In this document: positions 61,053-64,000 of the stretch, one piece after another
Layout of the letters: each line of letters begins with the position of its first letter
Numbering within the stretch: position 1 is the stretch's first letter
NCBI GenBank assembly: GCA_009792885.1
Contig: WMCF01000021.1
Span: forward strand, 5,556,417-5,620,416
Length of the DNA stretch: 64,000 nt
Direction of reading: 5' to 3'
Source: Eremophila alpestris peregrina
Lineage: Eukaryota; Chordata; Aves; Passeriformes; Alaudidae
The notes under the pieces: generated by a model
Databases searched by the model: none
What the model was told of the DNA's origin: nothing
Seen by the model: the letters and a program-made list of their open reading frames with translations, nothing else
Program-made: the position numbers and the translations under genes

Positions 61053-63644
61053 AAAAAGCATATGCATAACAGTACAGCTCTCTGGTCTTGACTTCCATCA
61101 AGTTGTCATGGGACCAGCTTGGGGAAGTTCTCACAGTGTAGCAAATTGATGGCTTCCAGCCAGCTTTACCTGATTTTGCCATCCTTAGCCTTTGCAGTTA
61201 CAGTGCCCTAGGTGACCCCTGGGGATGGCCTTTCCCAGCAGCTGTCCAGATAGTTTCACCCATGCTCTTGGGAATGGTGATTTTTCCATGACTGAAAAGC
61301 CAGCGTAGCATTTAACTAAAACTGCAGAGCTAATTAACTTCTTAATTATTTGTGCTTGCTTCTTTATATTCCAATTGCAATTGTGGCTCAACCCACTTGA
61401 GAAAGAGCCTGTTATGTGGCCTGCAAAGAGACTTATTTTTTCAACTACAATTAAAGATAGGATTCTTTTTCAGTAATTAAAGATGTGCTGCTGCAAGCTG
61501 TGAAAGCAGGCTATAAACAGCCCACTGTGTGCTGGGGAGTCTGTGAGCTGAGGCAGGCTCTGCTTGAGCTCTGCAATCCCCCCAGATGCAGAGTTAGACA
61601 CCCAGTCTGCAAACACTCACTCTTTTGCTTGACTTGGAAGGATCCATTGTCTTCAGGGCCTTTGGAGAGTATCATGGTGACAAGTGTATGAGATCAGATG
61701 TTATGCTGTAAATCTGCCTTTAAAAGGGGAAAAAAGAAAGGAAATAGGAAAACATCAATGTTTTTACATTGAAGTTCCAGCCTAGCAATAGTCAAAGATG
61801 TTTTGAGTAGCAACAGACAAAGCTGTTTTAATACATTCTGTGCATTTTCCAACATCTGAATTTCTCTTTAAACTTGTACTAGGTAAATGTTACTCAGTTG
61901 CCCTTTTAGAAAACAACTATTTGACTTTTTTCCGCTCTTTGTATTCTGACAAATATTGGTCTTGATGAGTGTTAAGGGAGTAAAAACGCCAAACATCAAA
62001 GTGCTCATTATCAACCAGCCAGCTGCACTCCCCCCTGCACCTCCTCATCACACACACAAACCTGATCTTTTCTGTGGGGACCATCTCCCCCAGAGACACA
62101 GAACAAGTTCTTCTCTATGCTAACAGTGCACAACATTGTCAAATGATGTGTAATGATTTCATAATGTGAACTAATGCCACTAGGGACTGAACTGAGACTT
62201 CTGATTTCATTACACTCAATGCAGAGACTGGTTTGGAATATGAATTTGGGGCAAAGATAAAAGGCATTGTTGGTGTCCTTTACCTACCTATCAGCCTTTG
62301 ACCAGTATTATTTGACATGGACACAGACAAGGGTGCCACCCAATGTATCTCAGTAAAAATATTTGTGATTTACATATGCTTCTATCGAGTACTAAGTGCT
62401 AATAAGTACCTTTTACATCTTTGTGCCATGATTGACATCTTGGCATAAGTCAGAAGAAACTTCATCTCTGTGTCAGAATCAGCCCCTGGCTGGCCAAGAT
62501 GATGTTCCTAAAAGCTGCTCTTGGCTAACATTGGTCTGCAGTTTTCTCAACACTTAGAGGTGAGATTTTGTTCTTTCAGTTTGTTTGTAATTAAAAGAGA
62601 TTTATTAGTTAACCTTAATTTATAGGTAGATCCAGAAACATAAAGGCAACACATGTATTTACACTGTGCACTAGATATTTGGTCTATTTTGTTGAACTGA
62701 ATAAAACCTTATTATACAGTGACAGAAACATAACTATAGCAGCAAATGGTGCTCCTTTACCTATTATTATCTGTGTTACCATGAAGCCTAGGCTACCTGT
62801 CTGATTTAAGTTATTTTATCTTTCTGTGTCCTAGGAGACTGTGAAAAATAGAAAAAATGCCATGACAATTTTCCCTAGAATGGATATTATGGGAATTAGC
62901 TTCCTTCTTCGTTCTGATGTAATAAAAAAAAAAATACAACAACAACCCAGGCTTTCAGTCAAATTCTCATCTACTGTAAGTATGTCTGGGTCTATTGTTT
63001 TCAAGACAGTTTATCCGATTTGTACCAGCAGAAAATGTAGGCCATGCTAGTGACAGGAGGGAGATGAACACCCTGAGTCTCCAGCTAATTTTCAAATGTA
63101 ATCTACCTGCTAATGTGTGATATGGGAACTAAGTGTCCTTTATATACTCTTAAAACACTTCAGATGCAAGAGGGATAGAAACTAATCCACCTTCAAAGGT
63201 AATTATATTGGGAATTACACTACTTCCTGCAGTAAACTGTATTCAGCATCCTGCCCTTTTTTTCCAGCTCGACACCATTGCCTCTATTTTAGATATGAGT
63301 AAGAGTTAATTGTAAGTCAATTAAATTCAATATGTGAAATGGAAAAGAGAATCTTTGCAAAGATGTAAAAGCATCTAAAATATAAATGGTGATTAAGCTT
63401 GTTTCTTCTTGTGCTCATTCATACTGGACAAATGATTTACTTGCATCATCTAATATATTTAAACTATCTTGGTTGTAGGGGTCAGAGGCACTGTGAGATG
63501 GGAGGAATGACAATACTAATCAAAAGTAAACCATGCCACTTTTTTTCTCTAGTGCCGCTAATCTTAATTGAATCAATCTTGTGGCAGATGTTGACAGTGA
63601 AAGATTACTTGAACCTGGGAGGCCAAGATGGACAGAGCTTCCAG

Positions 63645-63666
63645 AATAAATAAATAAATAAATAAA
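63645..63666. repeat. (AATA)5.5 microsatellite
   Basis: Five and a half perfect AATA units. No element body recognised upstream. Confidence 0.92.
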
Positions 63667-64000
63667 ATCTTCCTTAATCATTAATTTGTTCATTCTTTCC
63701 CATTTGCTTCCATTCTTCAATGTCTTAGACGATGTACCCCATGCAACCTTCCTCTTTAGCAATCATTTCCAAGTGTTCCTCCCAATAAGCTCATGTGCTT
63801 TGGAAGAAACTAATTTGCTTGAGATGAATAAAGCAGAGAGGTTTGTTTTTTTTTTTTCTTTTAAGAGAAATGTAGTTGGATTTTATAGAATTGAACATTT
63901 TATGAAAAAGAATGGCATTTCTAATGAATTGCAGCAAAACTGAGTTAATTTTGGAACTATGTCGTGTTAGAGAATATTAGATAAATCCTATTCATGGATT

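Larger units (their letters stand above)
60261..64000. other. Unique AT-rich noncoding DNA to the window end
   Basis: No gene recognised. It contains short simple repeats (61037-61052 and 63645-63666) and a 12-T run at 63846-63857. Open frames are under 95 codons and shadow each other. Confidence 0.5.

Noticed and set aside
1..64000. Bacterial or phage type features (operons, CRISPR arrays, insertion sequences)
   Set aside because: Base composition, gene absence, microsatellites and poly(A) tracts are those of a vertebrate nuclear genome; no such feature is visible.

Overview
This is vertebrate nuclear DNA, most likely from a bird and most likely from a gene desert or a very long intron. It is AT-rich and nearly free of recognisable interspersed repeats. 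The one transposon relic I can read is a decayed CR1-type LINE (about 28.54-28.96 kb), the dominant LINE family of birds and reptiles. The low repeat load over 64 kb argues for a bird rather than a mammal or squamate, but the species cannot be named. I found no protein-coding gene, tRNA, rRNA, CRISPR array or operon. Outside the GC-rich repeat the open frames are short (182 codons at most), and none resembles a protein I know.

Layout. 0-1.3 kb is plain unique DNA. 1.3-2.7 kb is a GC-rich block with a degenerate 37-bp minisatellite. 2.7-28 kb is AT-rich unique DNA with a CpG-rich patch at 8.1-8.5 kb, POU-octamer sites at 8.4-14.0 kb, and slow-evolving-looking (candidate conserved noncoding) blocks near 13.5-15.4 and 24.4-24.8 kb. 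The CR1 relic lies near 28.6 kb. Another candidate conserved block is at 31.1-31.5 kb. At 41,831-41,940 there is an assembly scar: a 46-bp direct duplication around 18 of the 19 bases of the Tn5/Nextera mosaic end. 45.7-52 kb holds several candidate regulatory blocks separated by poly(A) tracts. 54.3-56.5 kb is a GC-rich 13-bp-period VNTR in two co-linear copies around a 44-bp run of N. Directly after it, 56.53-57.12 kb is a CpG-rich candidate regulatory element. Further candidate regulatory blocks are at 58.5-59.0 and 59.5-60.3 kb, the latter with three nuclear-receptor half-sites in a row.

How it may work together. If the candidate conserved blocks are real, the window fits the long-range regulatory landscape of a developmental gene outside the window. 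That is inference from base composition and motif content; no alignment was possible. The two best-supported special features are the adapter scar (artefact) and the duplicated VNTR across the gap (true duplication or unmerged contig ends).
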